Origin: Saccharothrix deserti
Lineage (GTDB): Bacteria; Actinomycetota; Actinomycetes; Mycobacteriales; Pseudonocardiaceae
Assembly: GCF_009769385.1 (NCBI RefSeq)
Contig: NZ_ML775961.1
Coordinates: forward strand, 351,119-415,118
DNA: 64,000 bases
Direction: 5' to 3'
The translations under genes and the position numbers were made by a program. Below the pieces are notes generated by a model, which made no database searches, had not been told where the DNA came from, and saw only the letters and a program-made list of their open reading frames with translations. This document shows positions 25,874 to 35,170 of the stretch, in pieces (position 1 is the first letter of the stretch; each line of letters opens with the position of its first letter).

Positions 25874-27190
25874 TCAGGTGCGGGTGTTGATCTCCCGCCG
25901 CAGCGCGACCGCGTCGGTCCGGACCTGTCCGGGTGCCTCGCGGTCGATCAGGGCGCGGCGCATGAGGTCGGCGATCGCGGGCATGTCGGCGGGGACGAAA
26001 CCGCGGCGGGTGATCTCCTGGGTGCCGATGCGCAGGCCGCGCAGACCTTCGTCGATGCGCTGCCACGGCAGGCCGATGCCGCTGAGGTAGACACCCGCCT
26101 CGCCGAGCAGCACGGCCGCCGCGTCGCCGCCGCCGATGCCGAGGGCGTCGACGGCCAGGTGGTGGGAGCGGGTGAACACGCCGTCGTGGCGGGCCACGTC
26201 GAAACCGCGGTCGAACAGGGCCGCGCCGAGGGCCTGGGCGTTGGCCACGCAGGCGGTGGCGTAGTCCGGGCCGTGTTCGGCGAGTTCGGCGGCGGTGACG
26301 GCGAGCGCGCCGAGCCGTCCGGCGTCGTAGTTGGCGAGCATCCCGGGGTAGGCGACGGTGGAGACGCGTTCCGCCAGGTCGGGGTCGCGGGTGACGACGC
26401 ATCCACCGGAGGGGCCGCCGAACGACTTGTAGGTGGAGAACGTCATCAGGTGCGCGCCCTCGTGCAGGGGCCGCTGAAACACCTTGCCGGCGACGAGCCC
26501 GGCCATGTGGGAGGCGTCGTAGACGAGGATGGCGCCGACCTCGTCCGCCGCCGCGCGCACCGCCGCCACGTCGTGCGGGAACAGCATCAGGCTCGCGCCG
26601 ATGACCACGATCCGCGGCCGGTGCACGCGCAGGAACCCGGGCAGCCTCCCGTAGTCGATGTCGAGTTCGTCGGGCAGGTAGGGCAGGTCGACCACGGTGA
26701 GGCCGCGGATCGCGGGCACGCCCTGGGCGTGGTGGCTGGCGTGGCCGCCGGCGAACTCCGGCAGCACCGCGATCTTGTCGCCGGCGCGGGCGAACGCGGT
26801 GTAGACGGCGAGGTTCGCGAGCGTGGCGCTCTGGAGCCGGACTTCGGCGAACCGGCCCTCCATGAGGGACGCGACGAGCATCGGCGCGAGGACTTCGAGG
26901 GTGTCCAGGTGGTCCAGGCCCACCTGGTACTTCTCGCCGGGCCAGCCCATGCTCGGCCGGCTGGACACGGTGGTGGCGACGGCCGCCGCGGCGGCGGGGC
27001 TGAGCACGTTGGTGCCCGCGTAGAGCACGATCCCCTCGTCGTCGACCTGGACGGCGTGTGCTTCGAGGGCTTTGCGCACGGTGGCCGCGACACCGGCGGC
27101 GGTCAGGTCGGCGGAGACGGCGGCTTCGACCTCGGCGAGCCTGCGCTGCGCCTGCGGGGAGGCCCAGGGGGCGATCCGGCTGTTCGTCAC
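25874..27190 (-). CDS. SHMT-like PLP-dependent enzyme (divergent GlyA paralogue)
   Basis: About 438 residues from GTG 27190. The fold-type I landmarks are visible: TLANLAVYTAFARAGDKIAV (cofactor-phosphate region), GASLMLFPHDVAAVRAAADE then VYDASHMAGLVAG (Asp that binds the PLP nitrogen, as in DMAHxAGL of GlyA), and TFSTYKSFGGPSGG, where the Lys is the Schiff-base residue (TTTTHK in GlyA). The usual ASEN start and THK are replaced, so this is probably an aldolase/transaldolase-like or amino-acid hydroxymethyltransferase paralogue, not the housekeeping enzyme. It is divergent from a PucR-type regulator. Confidence 0.82.
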   Translation of the reverse strand: MTNSRIAPWASPQAQRRLAEVEAAVSADLTAAGVAATVRKALEAHAVQVDDEGIVLYAGTNVLSPAAAAAVATTVSSRPSMGWPGEKYQVGLDHLDTLEVLAPMLVASLMEGRFAEVRLQSATLANLAVYTAFARAGDKIAVLPEFAGGHASHHAQGVPAIRGLTVVDLPYLPDELDIDYGRLPGFLRVHRPRIVVIGASLMLFPHDVAAVRAAADEVGAILVYDASHMAGLVAGKVFQRPLHEGAHLMTFSTYKSFGGPSGGCVVTRDPDLAERVSTVAYPGMLANYDAGRLGALAVTAAELAEHGPDYATACVANAQALGAALFDRGFDVARHDGVFTRSHHLAVDALGIGGGDAAAVLLGEAGVYLSGIGLPWQRIDEGLRGLRIGTQEITRRGFVPADMPAIADLMRRALIDREAPGQVRTDAVALRREINTRT

Positions 27191-27265
27191 GGTCGAGAAC
27201 GCTAGGGCGTCGGCATCGGGTGGGGCGACCGTCGGGCGACTGGAGTTGTTCCTACAGTTGTCGGA

Positions 27266-28108
27266 ATGCAGGAGCTGCTGGACGAGCTGTCCCGCGTGCT
27301 GGGCCGCGGTGTGTCGGTGGACGACGTGGCGGGACGGGTCGTCGCGCACAGCGCCCAGACCGACGATGTCGACCAGGCGCGGGTGCGCGCGATCCTGACC
27401 CGGCGCGTGCCGGCGGACGTCGCGGCGTGGCAGGAGCTGCACGGCATCGCGACCGCGACGGGGCCGGTGCGGGTGCCGGGGAACCCGGCGTTGGGGTTCC
27501 AGCAGCGGGTCGGGTTCCCGTTGCGGCACAAGGGGGTTCTGGTCGGCTACCTGTGGGTGCTCGGCGAGCCGCCGGACGTCGACATCAGCGGGCGGTTGCC
27601 GGCGTTGGCGGCGCAGGTGCCGGCCGGTGAGCGGACGCCGGTGCGGGTGGTGGTGGCGTTGGAGCCCCGGGTGGTGCGCACGGTGCCCGCCGGTGATCCC
27701 CTGCCGGAGTTGCCGGGGTACGTCGGGGTGAGCGATCCGCACCCGCCCGACCGGGCCGGCGCGGCGTACCAGCAGGCGTTGGCGGCGGCGGAGTTGGCGC
27801 GGCTGGACCCGGCGCTGCCCGATCGGGCGCGGTGGTCGGAGCTGGGTGCTTACCGGCTGTTGTTGGGCGCGGAGCCGGACGAGGTGCTGTCCGGGTTGTC
27901 GGACGTGCTGCTGCGGACGTTGGAGGTGTACCTGGACTCGGGGTGCGACGCGCGGGCCACCTCGGAACAGCTGCACCTGCACCGCACCAGCCTGTACTAC
28001 CGGTTGGGCCGGATCGCCGCGCTGACCGGCCGCGACCTGGCCGACGGCGGGGCGCGGCTGGAGCTGCACCTGGCGCTCAAGCTCGTCCGGCTGGCGCGGC
28101 GCCCGTAG
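27266..28108 (+). CDS. PucR/CdaR-family transcriptional regulator
   Basis: 280 residues. A C-terminal HTH_30 domain (LEVYLDSGCDARATSEQLHL then HRTSLYYRLGRIAALTGRDL) is characteristic of PucR/CdaR regulators. The N-terminal part resembles a small sensor domain (GRVVAHSAQTDDVD; VGFPLRHKGVLVGYLWVLGE). Such proteins usually activate adjacent catabolic genes. It is divergent from the SHMT-like gene with only 75 bp between the starts, so it probably controls that enzyme. Confidence 0.88.
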   Translation: MQELLDELSRVLGRGVSVDDVAGRVVAHSAQTDDVDQARVRAILTRRVPADVAAWQELHGIATATGPVRVPGNPALGFQQRVGFPLRHKGVLVGYLWVLGEPPDVDISGRLPALAAQVPAGERTPVRVVVALEPRVVRTVPAGDPLPELPGYVGVSDPHPPDRAGAAYQQALAAAELARLDPALPDRARWSELGAYRLLLGAEPDEVLSGLSDVLLRTLEVYLDSGCDARATSEQLHLHRTSLYYRLGRIAALTGRDLADGGARLELHLALKLVRLARRP

Positions 28109-28208
28109 TCGGCGGTGTGCTCCCGAGGTGGGCCTCGCCGAAGCGCATCCGTTTCGCCCGGATTCACGATAGGGTGATCGACTTCTCTGACCGACGTCAA
28201 GGAGTGAT

Positions 28209-28640
28209 GTGCCCGACGACCTCGGCATGCTGCTGTACCTGCCGTACCGCGAACTGGAGAACCGGGTGTTCGCCGCGTTGGCGGAGGCGGGTTTCGACGA
28301 CGTGACGCCCGCGCAGGCGCGGGTGTTCCAGCGGATCGGCCGCAACGGGTCGCGGCTGACCGAGCTGGCGGAGGCCGCGCGGATCACCAAGCAGACCGCC
28401 GGTTTCCTCGTCGACCAGCTCGAACGCGCCGGTTACGTGGAGCGCACCCCCGATCCGACCGACGCGCGGGCCCGGCTGGTCCGGATTGCCGAACGCGGGC
28501 TGCGGGCGATCCCGGTCGGCCTGGCCGCGATCGCCGAGGTGGAGCGGGAGTGGACCGCGCACCTGGGTCAGCGGCGGATGGCGGCGCTGCGCGACGCGTT
28601 GACCAGGCTGCGCGAGATCACAGACCCCAACCTGTTGTAG
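28209..28640 (+). CDS. MarR-family transcriptional regulator
   Basis: 143 residues, complete: helix 1-2 YRELENRVFAALAEAGFDD, the winged HTH LTELAEAARITKQTAGFLVD with QLERAGYVERTPDPTDARA (wing DxRA) and a C-terminal dimerisation helix. The GTG at 28209 follows AAGGAG at proper spacing; the overlapping ATG is out of frame. The convergent gene at 28663 is a reductase-like enzyme. The regulated target is not evident. Confidence 0.9.
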   Translation: MPDDLGMLLYLPYRELENRVFAALAEAGFDDVTPAQARVFQRIGRNGSRLTELAEAARITKQTAGFLVDQLERAGYVERTPDPTDARARLVRIAERGLRAIPVGLAAIAEVEREWTAHLGQRRMAALRDALTRLREITDPNLL

Positions 28641-28662
28641 CGCCGGCCTCAACGTCCCGGCC

Positions 28663-29250
28663 TCAACGCGGTCGCACGGGGTACCTCAGGTGGGTGGCGC
28701 GCGAGCCCGGGATGACGACCGGGTCGTCGAACCGGTGGGGTGCGCGGGTCAGGTTGGCGAAGTAGGGGATGCCCTCGCCCAACAGCACGGGCACCAGGCT
28801 GACGTCGACCTCGTCGACGAGACCGAGGTCCAGTGCCTGCCGGGCGATGTCCGCGCTGGCGATCGTGACGTCCTTCCCGCCGGCGATCCGCCTGGCCTGC
28901 GCGATCCCCTCCTCCACGCCGGTGACGAAGGTGATCGTCTTCCACTTGTCGGCGTCCTCGGGTGGACGGTGGGTCACCACGACCACGGGGGCGCCCACCG
29001 GGTGGCTGTCGTCCCAGCCGTTGGTGATGTCGAACAGGCGACGTCCGCACACGAGGGCACCGGTGTTCGCGAGGAATTCGCGCAGCAACGCGGCGCTGTT
29101 CTCGTCGACCTTGAACGACACGCCTTCATGGCGACTCGGCACGGTCACGTCGCCCACCTCGTACCAGGCGAACAGCTCGGCGATGCCGTCCTGCGGGTCG
29201 GCGATGAACCCGTCGAGCGACATCGTCATGTGCGTGAAGACCTTGCCCAT
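28663..29250 (-). CDS. Dihydrofolate-reductase-like (RibD C-terminal domain) protein
   Basis: About 195 residues. MGKVFTHMTMSLDGFIADP is the typical first strand and helix of the RibD_C/DHFR-like family. TGALVCGRRLFDITNGW and VVVVTHRPPEDADKW then VEEGIAQARRIAGGKDV supply the NADPH-binding region. GGAGGTCGACC precedes ATG 29250. The family reduces pteridine or pyrimidine-like substrates, and the specific reaction is unknown. It stands alone between convergent MarR and M20 peptidase genes. Confidence 0.87.
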   Translation of the reverse strand: MGKVFTHMTMSLDGFIADPQDGIAELFAWYEVGDVTVPSRHEGVSFKVDENSAALLREFLANTGALVCGRRLFDITNGWDDSHPVGAPVVVVTHRPPEDADKWKTITFVTGVEEGIAQARRIAGGKDVTIASADIARQALDLGLVDEVDVSLVPVLLGEGIPYFANLTRAPHRFDDPVVIPGSRATHLRYPVRPR

Positions 29251-29353
29251 GGTCGACCTCCTGCCGGTGGCGTCGGTACGGAGTAGAACGTCCACCGGCG
29301 ACGAAACTCATCGCCGCCCTTTCGGGTGAATCGGTCGGGTGAACCGGTGGGCC

Positions 29354-30640
29354 CTACGACGACAGGAACCGGTCGAGGACGCGGGCGCCGAAGCGCAGGC
29401 CTTCCACGGGCACGCGTTCGTCCACGCCGTGCGGCATGGCCCGGTAGTCGTAGCCGGGCGGCAGGGTCAGCGGCGAGAAGCCGTAGCAGTCGATGCCCAG
29501 CCGGCTGAACGCCTTGGCGTCGGTGCCGCCGCCCATGCAGTAGGGCACGACCACGGCCTCGGGGTCCTCCGCGCGCAGCGCCGCGGCCATCGCGTCGAAC
29601 CACGGCGAGTCGATCGGGGCCTGCACGGGCGGTTCGTCGGCGATGAACTCGCGCCGCACGTCTGCGCCCAGCGCGATGTCGATCGCGGCCAGGAGTTCGT
29701 CCACGGTGCCGGGCAGGGTGCGCACGTCGATCTCGGCGGTGGCGCTGCCGGGGATCACGTTCACCTTGTACCCGGCCTTGAGCACGGTGGGCGTGGTGCT
29801 GTTGCGAATGGTGTTCTCGACCAGCCGTGCGGCGGGTCCGAACCGCGCCACGGTGCCGTCCACGTCGGACAGGTCGACCGGGACGTCGAGCGCCGCGCCG
29901 ACCTGCTCGATGAACGCCCGCACGGTGGGGGTGAGCCGCACGGGGTGCTCGATGGCGGCGACGCGGGCGAGTGCGCCGAGCAGCTTGACCACGGCGTTGT
30001 CCTCGTTGCGCCGCGATCCGTGCCCGGCGCGCCCGGTGGCGGTGAGCCGCAGGTGGGAGGTGCCGCGTTCGGCGGTGCCGATGGGGTAGATGCGGTGGTC
30101 GCCGACCGGGTAGGAGTAGCCGCCGGACTCGCTGATCGCGGTGGCGCAGCCGGCGAAGAAGTCCGCGTGGTGCTCGACCAGCCACTGCGCGCCGAACTCG
30201 CCGCGGTCCTCCTCGTCGGCGACGAACGCGAGCACGATGTCGCGGCGCGGCCGTCGTCCCTCGCGCGACCAGGCGCCCAGCACGGCGAGCACCATGGCGA
30301 CCATGTCCTTCATGTCGACCGCGCCGCGGCCCCACAGGTAGCCGTCGCGTTCGATCCCGGCGAACGGCGGCACGCTCCACTCGGCGGCGTCGGCGGGCAC
30401 CACGTCCAGGTGTGCCTGCACGAGCAGCGCGGGCAGGTCCGGTTCGGTGCCGGGCACGCGGGCCAGCACGTTGCCGCGGCGTGGCGCGGGTTCGAGCAGG
30501 GTCGCGTGCACGCCGACGGCGTCCAGGTGCGCGGCGACGAACTCGGCGGCCTCCCGCTCACCGGCGGACTCGCCGCCGCCGTGGTTGGTGGTGTCGAACC
30601 GCAGCAGCGCGGCGCACAGGTCGACGACGTCCTCAGCCAT
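29354..30640 (-). CDS. M20-family metallopeptidase (dipeptidase/deacylase)
   Basis: 428 residues of the di-zinc M20 fold. ALLVQAHLDVVPAD (first His/Asp ligand pair), LWGRGAVDMKDMVAM (bridging Asp, GxxDMK), VLAFVADEEDRGEFGAQ (general base Glu and ligand), and a C-terminal VVPYCMGGGTDAKAF with a late His in RAMPHGVDERVPVE. The inserted lid/dimer domain spans about 190-300. The start overlaps the upstream M55 peptidase gene by eight bases, so both are expressed together and probably finish degradation of peptides imported by the divergent ABC transporter. Confidence 0.9.
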   Translation of the reverse strand: MAEDVVDLCAALLRFDTTNHGGGESAGEREAAEFVAAHLDAVGVHATLLEPAPRRGNVLARVPGTEPDLPALLVQAHLDVVPADAAEWSVPPFAGIERDGYLWGRGAVDMKDMVAMVLAVLGAWSREGRRPRRDIVLAFVADEEDRGEFGAQWLVEHHADFFAGCATAISESGGYSYPVGDHRIYPIGTAERGTSHLRLTATGRAGHGSRRNEDNAVVKLLGALARVAAIEHPVRLTPTVRAFIEQVGAALDVPVDLSDVDGTVARFGPAARLVENTIRNSTTPTVLKAGYKVNVIPGSATAEIDVRTLPGTVDELLAAIDIALGADVRREFIADEPPVQAPIDSPWFDAMAAALRAEDPEAVVVPYCMGGGTDAKAFSRLGIDCYGFSPLTLPPGYDYRAMPHGVDERVPVEGLRFGARVLDRFLSS

Positions 30641-31460
30641 AAATGCCCTCCACCGCGCCCGCCGCGATGGCGGTGACGACCTTGAACGCCTGCATCGCCA
30701 GGGTCATGGATGCGGCGTCGAACCCCACCCGGCGTGTTCCGACCTGCTCCACCGTAGGGACCACCGCCGCGGCGGCTGCCAGGTGGGTGGCGTCGAACTC
30801 GACTTCGACGCGGTGCGGGGCGACCGTGCCGGGCACGCGTCCGGCGCGGCCCATGGCGGTCCGGGCGGCGGTGGTGATCATCTCGGAGGTCACCCGGGGC
30901 GGTGCGCAGACGGCGGCGTAGCGGCTGACGCACTCCTTGACGGCGACGAGTTCGGCGTCGGGCGCGTAGTCGCGGGCATCGTCGCACGCCTTGTCGTCAC
31001 CGGTCACCAGCAGCACGGGGACGCCGTGCTCGGCGGCCAGGGCGGCGTTGAGCCTGCCTTCGCTCGCGGGGACGCCGTCCAGCCACACGCCGGTGATGGA
31101 GTTCTCCAGGTAGGTGTGCGCGAGGACGCCCTCCTGGCCGGCGCCGGCGTGGTAGCCGAGGAACACCACGCCGTCCACGCCGGAGTCGATGCCCTGCATC
31201 ATCGACAGCGGTTTGTGCCGTCCGGTGAGCAGGCGGGCCCTCGGGTCCAGGTCCTCCAGCAGGAGGTTGCGCTGGGACGAGTGGGCCTCGTTGACGAGCA
31301 CGTCGGTCGCGCCGCCGGGGAAGGCCCCGGCCACGCAGGCGTTGACGTCACCGGTGAACAGCCGGCGGAACCGCTGCCACTGCTCGGTCTGCGGGACGAC
31401 GTCGGCGGTCCAGGTGACCCCCGTCGCCCCTTCCATGTCCGCCGAGATCAAGATCCGCAT
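30633..31460 (-). CDS. dppA: M55-family D-aminopeptidase (DppA-like)
   Basis: About 275 residues. MRILISADMEGATGVTW carries the zinc-binding Asp/Glu motif (SxDMEG) of M55, and VLVNEAHSSQRNLLLEDL the next ligand His. GVVFLGYHAGAGQEGVLAHT and VLLVTGDDKACDDARDY are further family blocks. The B. subtilis prototype DppA cleaves D-amino acids from peptides such as D-Ala-D-Ala and is encoded with a dipeptide transporter. Here it is divergent from a complete oligopeptide transporter, the same functional association. ATG 31460 is chosen because the metal motif starts nine residues later. Confidence 0.9.
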   Translation of the reverse strand: MRILISADMEGATGVTWTADVVPQTEQWQRFRRLFTGDVNACVAGAFPGGATDVLVNEAHSSQRNLLLEDLDPRARLLTGRHKPLSMMQGIDSGVDGVVFLGYHAGAGQEGVLAHTYLENSITGVWLDGVPASEGRLNAALAAEHGVPVLLVTGDDKACDDARDYAPDAELVAVKECVSRYAAVCAPPRVTSEMITTAARTAMGRAGRVPGTVAPHRVEVEFDATHLAAAAAVVPTVEQVGTRRVGFDAASMTLAMQAFKVVTAIAAGAVEGIYG

Positions 31461-31490
31461 GACGGTACCGTACCGAGTGATTGTCATTTC

Positions 31491-31520
31491 TTGACGCGCA
31501 CGTCACCGTAGTGGTTACTT
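31491..31520 (+). promoter_or_regulatory. Candidate promoter of the peptide ABC transporter operon
   Basis: TTGACG (31491-31496) and TTACTT (31515-31520) are spaced by 18 bp, upstream of AGGAGG (31541-31546) and the GTG at 31555. It lies in the 94-bp divergent gap with the M55 peptidase gene. Confidence 0.5.
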
Positions 31521-31554
31521 CTTGACTTCCACTCAGGGGCAGGAGGCGGTCACT

Positions 31555-33336
31555 GTGGGTATCCGACGGCTAGGTGCGGTCGCGGCGGCGATGGCATTGG
31601 TGGTGTTGCTGTCACCGACACCGGCGCACGCGCAACAGACGGTCACACTCAGAGTGGCGATCATCCAGCAGGTCGACTCGCTCAACCCGTTCCTGTCGAT
31701 CACCCAGGCGGGCACCGAGGTCGGCAAGCTGATGTACGACTACCTGACCGCCTACGACGTCACCGACCAGCACCCGGTGGAGGGCCTGGCCGACAAGTGG
31801 GAGTCCTCACCGGACCGGCTCACCTGGACGTTCCACGTGCCCGAGGGCAAGAAGTGGACCGACGGACAGCCGATCACCGCCAAGGACGCGGCGTTCACCT
31901 ACAACCTGATGATGCGCGACGAGGTCGCCGGCACCGCCAACGGCAGCTTCACCGCCGACTTCGAGTCGGTGACCGCGACCGACGACCGCACGCTGGTGAT
32001 CAGGACCAAGCAGCCGCAGGCCACCATGCTGGCGCTGGACGTGCCGATCGTGCCCGAGCACGTGTGGTCGAAGGTCACCGACATCGGCGAGTACCGCAAC
32101 GACGAGGGCCCCGTGGTGGGCAGCGGGCCGTTCGTCCTCACCGAGTACCGGGCCAACGAGTTCATCCGGCTCAAGGCGAACAAGGACTACTGGCGCGGCG
32201 CGCCCGGGTACGACGAGCTGACGTTCGTCTACTACAAGACCGCCGACGCCGCGGTGCAGGCGTTGGGCAAGGGCGAGGTCGACCTGGTCAACCGGATGGG
32301 CCCGGCGCAGTTCGACTCGCTCAAGGACAAGCCCGGCGTCACCCGCAACCAGGCGCAGGGCCGCCGCTTCAACGAGATCGTGATCAACTCCGGGGCCGCG
32401 ACCCGCGCCGGTGAGCCGATCGGCGACGGGCACCCGGCGCTGAGGGACGTCGTGGTGCGGCGGGCCATCGCCAAGTCGCTGGACCTCGACGAGATCATCG
32501 CCAAGGTCAACGGCGGCTACGCGCAGCGCGGCACCGGCCCGATCCCCCCGGTGTTCGCCGACTACCACCTCACCCCCGAGCCCGCGTACGAATACGACCC
32601 GGCCGCCGCGAACGCCGACCTGGACCAGGCCGGGTACGCGCGCGGCGCCGACGGCATCCGCGTCTCGCCGCAGGGCAGGCGGATGGAACTGCGGCTGATC
32701 GGGCACGCCAGCCGTGCCTACGACGAGCAGACCGGCGAGTTCGTCAAGCGGTCGCTGGCCGACCTCGGCATCGTGGTGGACGTGCAGATCGTGTCGGACA
32801 ACCAGCTCGACGAGGCCGGCACCGGCGGCATGTTCGACCTGCAGTTCTCCGGCTGGGGCACCAACCCCGACCCGGACTTCATCCTGTCGCTGCACACGTG
32901 CGGCCAGCGGCCCAACGCCGACGGCAAGGGCGGCACCACCGACACGTTCTTCTGCGACGCCGAGTACGACGCCCTCTACGCCCAGCAGCGCGCGGAGTTC
33001 GACCCGGCCAAGCGCAGGGAGCTGGTCGAGAAGATGCAGCAGCGGTTCTACGACCAGGTGCCCGCGGTGGTGCTGGGTTACGACAACGCGCTGGAGGCCT
33101 ACCGCAGCGACAAGTTCGCCTCGTTCCCGGTGCAGCCCGACCCCGGCGGCGTGATCATGGCGCAGAACGGCGTGTGGGGGTACTACGGCGCGGTGCCGGT
33201 CGCGTCGGCCGGGCAGGCGTCCGGGTCGAAGACCGGCCTGGTGGTGGGTGTGGTCGGCGGTGCGCTGGTCGTGCTCGTCGGCGGCGCGTGGCTGATGGGG
33301 CGCAGGCGTGGGCTGCGCGCGGAGGAGCGCGAGTGA
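31555..33336 (+). CDS. Peptide ABC transporter substrate-binding protein
   Basis: About 593 residues of the SBP family 5 (DppA/OppA). A Sec signal peptide covers about 1-28 (RRLGAVAAAMALVVLL, cleavage after AHA). DSLNPFLSITQAG, LTWTFHVPEGKKWTDGQPIT and GSGPFVLTEYRANEFIRL are family landmarks. Unusually there is no lipobox cysteine. Instead a C-terminal membrane segment (about 565-585, VVGVVGGALVVLVGGAWLMG) followed by RRR would anchor the protein. GTG 31555 is chosen because AGGAGG lies eight bases upstream. The stop overlaps the permease start (GTGA). Confidence 0.92.
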   Translation: MGIRRLGAVAAAMALVVLLSPTPAHAQQTVTLRVAIIQQVDSLNPFLSITQAGTEVGKLMYDYLTAYDVTDQHPVEGLADKWESSPDRLTWTFHVPEGKKWTDGQPITAKDAAFTYNLMMRDEVAGTANGSFTADFESVTATDDRTLVIRTKQPQATMLALDVPIVPEHVWSKVTDIGEYRNDEGPVVGSGPFVLTEYRANEFIRLKANKDYWRGAPGYDELTFVYYKTADAAVQALGKGEVDLVNRMGPAQFDSLKDKPGVTRNQAQGRRFNEIVINSGAATRAGEPIGDGHPALRDVVVRRAIAKSLDLDEIIAKVNGGYAQRGTGPIPPVFADYHLTPEPAYEYDPAAANADLDQAGYARGADGIRVSPQGRRMELRLIGHASRAYDEQTGEFVKRSLADLGIVVDVQIVSDNQLDEAGTGGMFDLQFSGWGTNPDPDFILSLHTCGQRPNADGKGGTTDTFFCDAEYDALYAQQRAEFDPAKRRELVEKMQQRFYDQVPAVVLGYDNALEAYRSDKFASFPVQPDPGGVIMAQNGVWGYYGAVPVASAGQASGSKTGLVVGVVGGALVVLVGGAWLMGRRRGLRAEERE

Positions 33337-34289
33337 TCAGGCACCTCGCGGGCAAGGTCGGCGGCGCGCTGGTCAGCCTGCTGTTCGTGGTGGCGCTGGG
33401 GTTCCTGCTGTTCCGGGTGATCCCCGGCGACCCCGTGGTGGCCATGACCAGGGGCCGGCCGGTGACCGGCGACCAGCTCGCCGAGCTGCGCGTGCGGCTG
33501 GGCGTGGACAAGCCGCTGGGCGAGCAGTTCGTGGACTACCTGTCCGGGATGGTGCGCGGCGATCTCGGCACGTCCCACGTCTACAGCCGGCCGGTGCTGG
33601 AGCTGATCGGCGAACGGCTGTGGCCGACGGTGCTGCTGGTGGGCACCTCGACCGTGCTGGCCGTCGTGCTCGGGTTGTGGCTCGGGATCCGGGGCGCGTG
33701 GCGGCGGGGGTCGCGGTCGGACCGGATCTCGACCGGGCTCGCGCTGGCGCAGTGGGCGATGCCCACGTTCTGGCTGGGCATGCTGCTGTCGTTGGCGACC
33801 GGGGACCTGTTCCCCAGCGGCGGCATGCGCTACCCGGACACGCCGCCGGACTTCCTGTCCCAGGCGTTGGACGTCGCGCACCACATGGTGCTGCCGTGCC
33901 TGACCCTGATCGCGGTGGTCTACGCGCAGTACCTGCTGGTGATGCGGTCCTCGCTGCTGGAGGAGATGCACGCGGACTACCTGACCACGGCCCGCGCCAA
34001 GGGGTTGCGCGACGACCTGGTGCGGCGTCGGCACGCGGTGCCCAACGCGCTGCTGCCGACCGTGACGCTGGTGTTCCTGCACCTGGGGCTGGTGGTGTCG
34101 GGCGCGATCACGGTGGAGACGGTGTTCTCCTGGCCGGGGTTGGGCCTGCTCACCTACGAGGCGCTGACCGGGCCGGACCTGCCGCTGCTGCAGGGCACGT
34201 TCGTGGTGCTGGCTGGCGCGGTGATCACCATGAACGTGTTCGCGGACCTGCTGTACCGGGTCCTGGACCCGAGGGTGCGTGCGTCATGA
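33333..34289 (+). CDS. dppB: Peptide ABC transporter permease (DppB-like)
   Basis: 318 residues with about six membrane helices. The first, LVSLLFVVALGFLLFRVIPG, is the typical N-terminus, followed by GDPVVAM and LGEQFVDYLSGMVRGDLGTS. The cytoplasmic EAA loop reads DYLTTARAKGLRDDLVRRRH, which docks on the ATPase. Translational overlaps with the genes on both sides (GTGA before, ATGA after) show a single operon. Confidence 0.92.
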   Translation: MIRHLAGKVGGALVSLLFVVALGFLLFRVIPGDPVVAMTRGRPVTGDQLAELRVRLGVDKPLGEQFVDYLSGMVRGDLGTSHVYSRPVLELIGERLWPTVLLVGTSTVLAVVLGLWLGIRGAWRRGSRSDRISTGLALAQWAMPTFWLGMLLSLATGDLFPSGGMRYPDTPPDFLSQALDVAHHMVLPCLTLIAVVYAQYLLVMRSSLLEEMHADYLTTARAKGLRDDLVRRRHAVPNALLPTVTLVFLHLGLVVSGAITVETVFSWPGLGLLTYEALTGPDLPLLQGTFVVLAGAVITMNVFADLLYRVLDPRVRAS

Positions 34290-35170
34290 CGACGATCGCG
34301 TGGCAACGGCGCCGGGCCACGGTGCGGGCGACGTGGCGGGAGTTCGCCTCCCAGCGCGGCGGTCTGGTCGGGCTGATCGGGTTGGCCGTGATCACGGTGC
34401 TGGCGGTGCTGGCGCCGCTGGTGACCGACGCGTCGGGGCTGGACGTGACGCGGGCGACCGCGGCGCCGTGGCGGCCACCGTCGGCGGAGTACTGGCTGGG
34501 CACCGACCACAACGGGCGCTCGGTGCTGCTGCTGACCTGGTGGGGCACCCGGATCTCGCTGGTCGTGGGGCTCGCGGCCACGGTGTTGTCGGTGCTGATC
34601 GGTACCGTGGTCGGGATCGCGGCGGCGCACTTCGGCGGCTGGGTGTCGGCGGTGCTGATGAGGTTCACCGATTTCTTCCTGGTGCTGCCGTCGCTGGTGC
34701 TGGCGATCGCGCTGTCGACCGTGCTGCCCCGCGGTCTGGGCACGATCGTGCTGGCGATCGGCGTGACGTCGTGGCCCGCGACGGCGCGGCTGGTGCGGGC
34801 GCAGACGCTGGCGGTGGAGGCGCGTCCGTTCATCGAGCGCGCCCGCGCGCTGGGCGGCGGGCACGGGCACGTGATCGGCCGGCACGTGCTGCCCGCGGTG
34901 CTGCCGCTGGTGTTCGTGAACACGACGTTGACGGTGGCCAGCGCGATCGTGTTGGAGTCGACCCTGTCGTTCCTGGGGCTGGGCGACCCGACGCGGGTGT
35001 CGTGGGGGTCGCTGCTGCACGCGGCGAACATGCACGGCGCGGTGTCGCAGCGGGCGTGGTGGTTCCTGGTGCCGCCGGGACTGGGCGTGGTGTGCGTGGT
35101 GCTGGCGTTCACGCTGTGCGGGCGGGCGCTGGAGACGGTGCTCAACCCGCGGCTGAAGGGGGAGCGATGA
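34286..35170 (+). CDS. dppC: Peptide ABC transporter permease (DppC-like)
   Basis: 294 residues. LVGLIGLAVITVLAVLAPLV is the first helix. EYWLGTDHNGRSVLLLTWWG is the DppC/OppC signature (LGTDxxGRD-like), and the EAA loop is PFIERARALGGGHGHVIGRH followed by VLPAVLPLV. It overlaps the preceding and following genes by four bases each. It forms the inner-membrane channel with the DppB-like protein. Confidence 0.92.
   Translation: MTTIAWQRRRATVRATWREFASQRGGLVGLIGLAVITVLAVLAPLVTDASGLDVTRATAAPWRPPSAEYWLGTDHNGRSVLLLTWWGTRISLVVGLAATVLSVLIGTVVGIAAAHFGGWVSAVLMRFTDFFLVLPSLVLAIALSTVLPRGLGTIVLAIGVTSWPATARLVRAQTLAVEARPFIERARALGGGHGHVIGRHVLPAVLPLVFVNTTLTVASAIVLESTLSFLGLGDPTRVSWGSLLHAANMHGAVSQRAWWFLVPPGLGVVCVVLAFTLCGRALETVLNPRLKGER

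Noticed and set aside
25874..27190. Housekeeping serine hydroxymethyltransferase GlyA
   Set aside because: The THK lysine motif reads TYK and the N-terminal ASEN block is missing; it is better described as a divergent paralogue.
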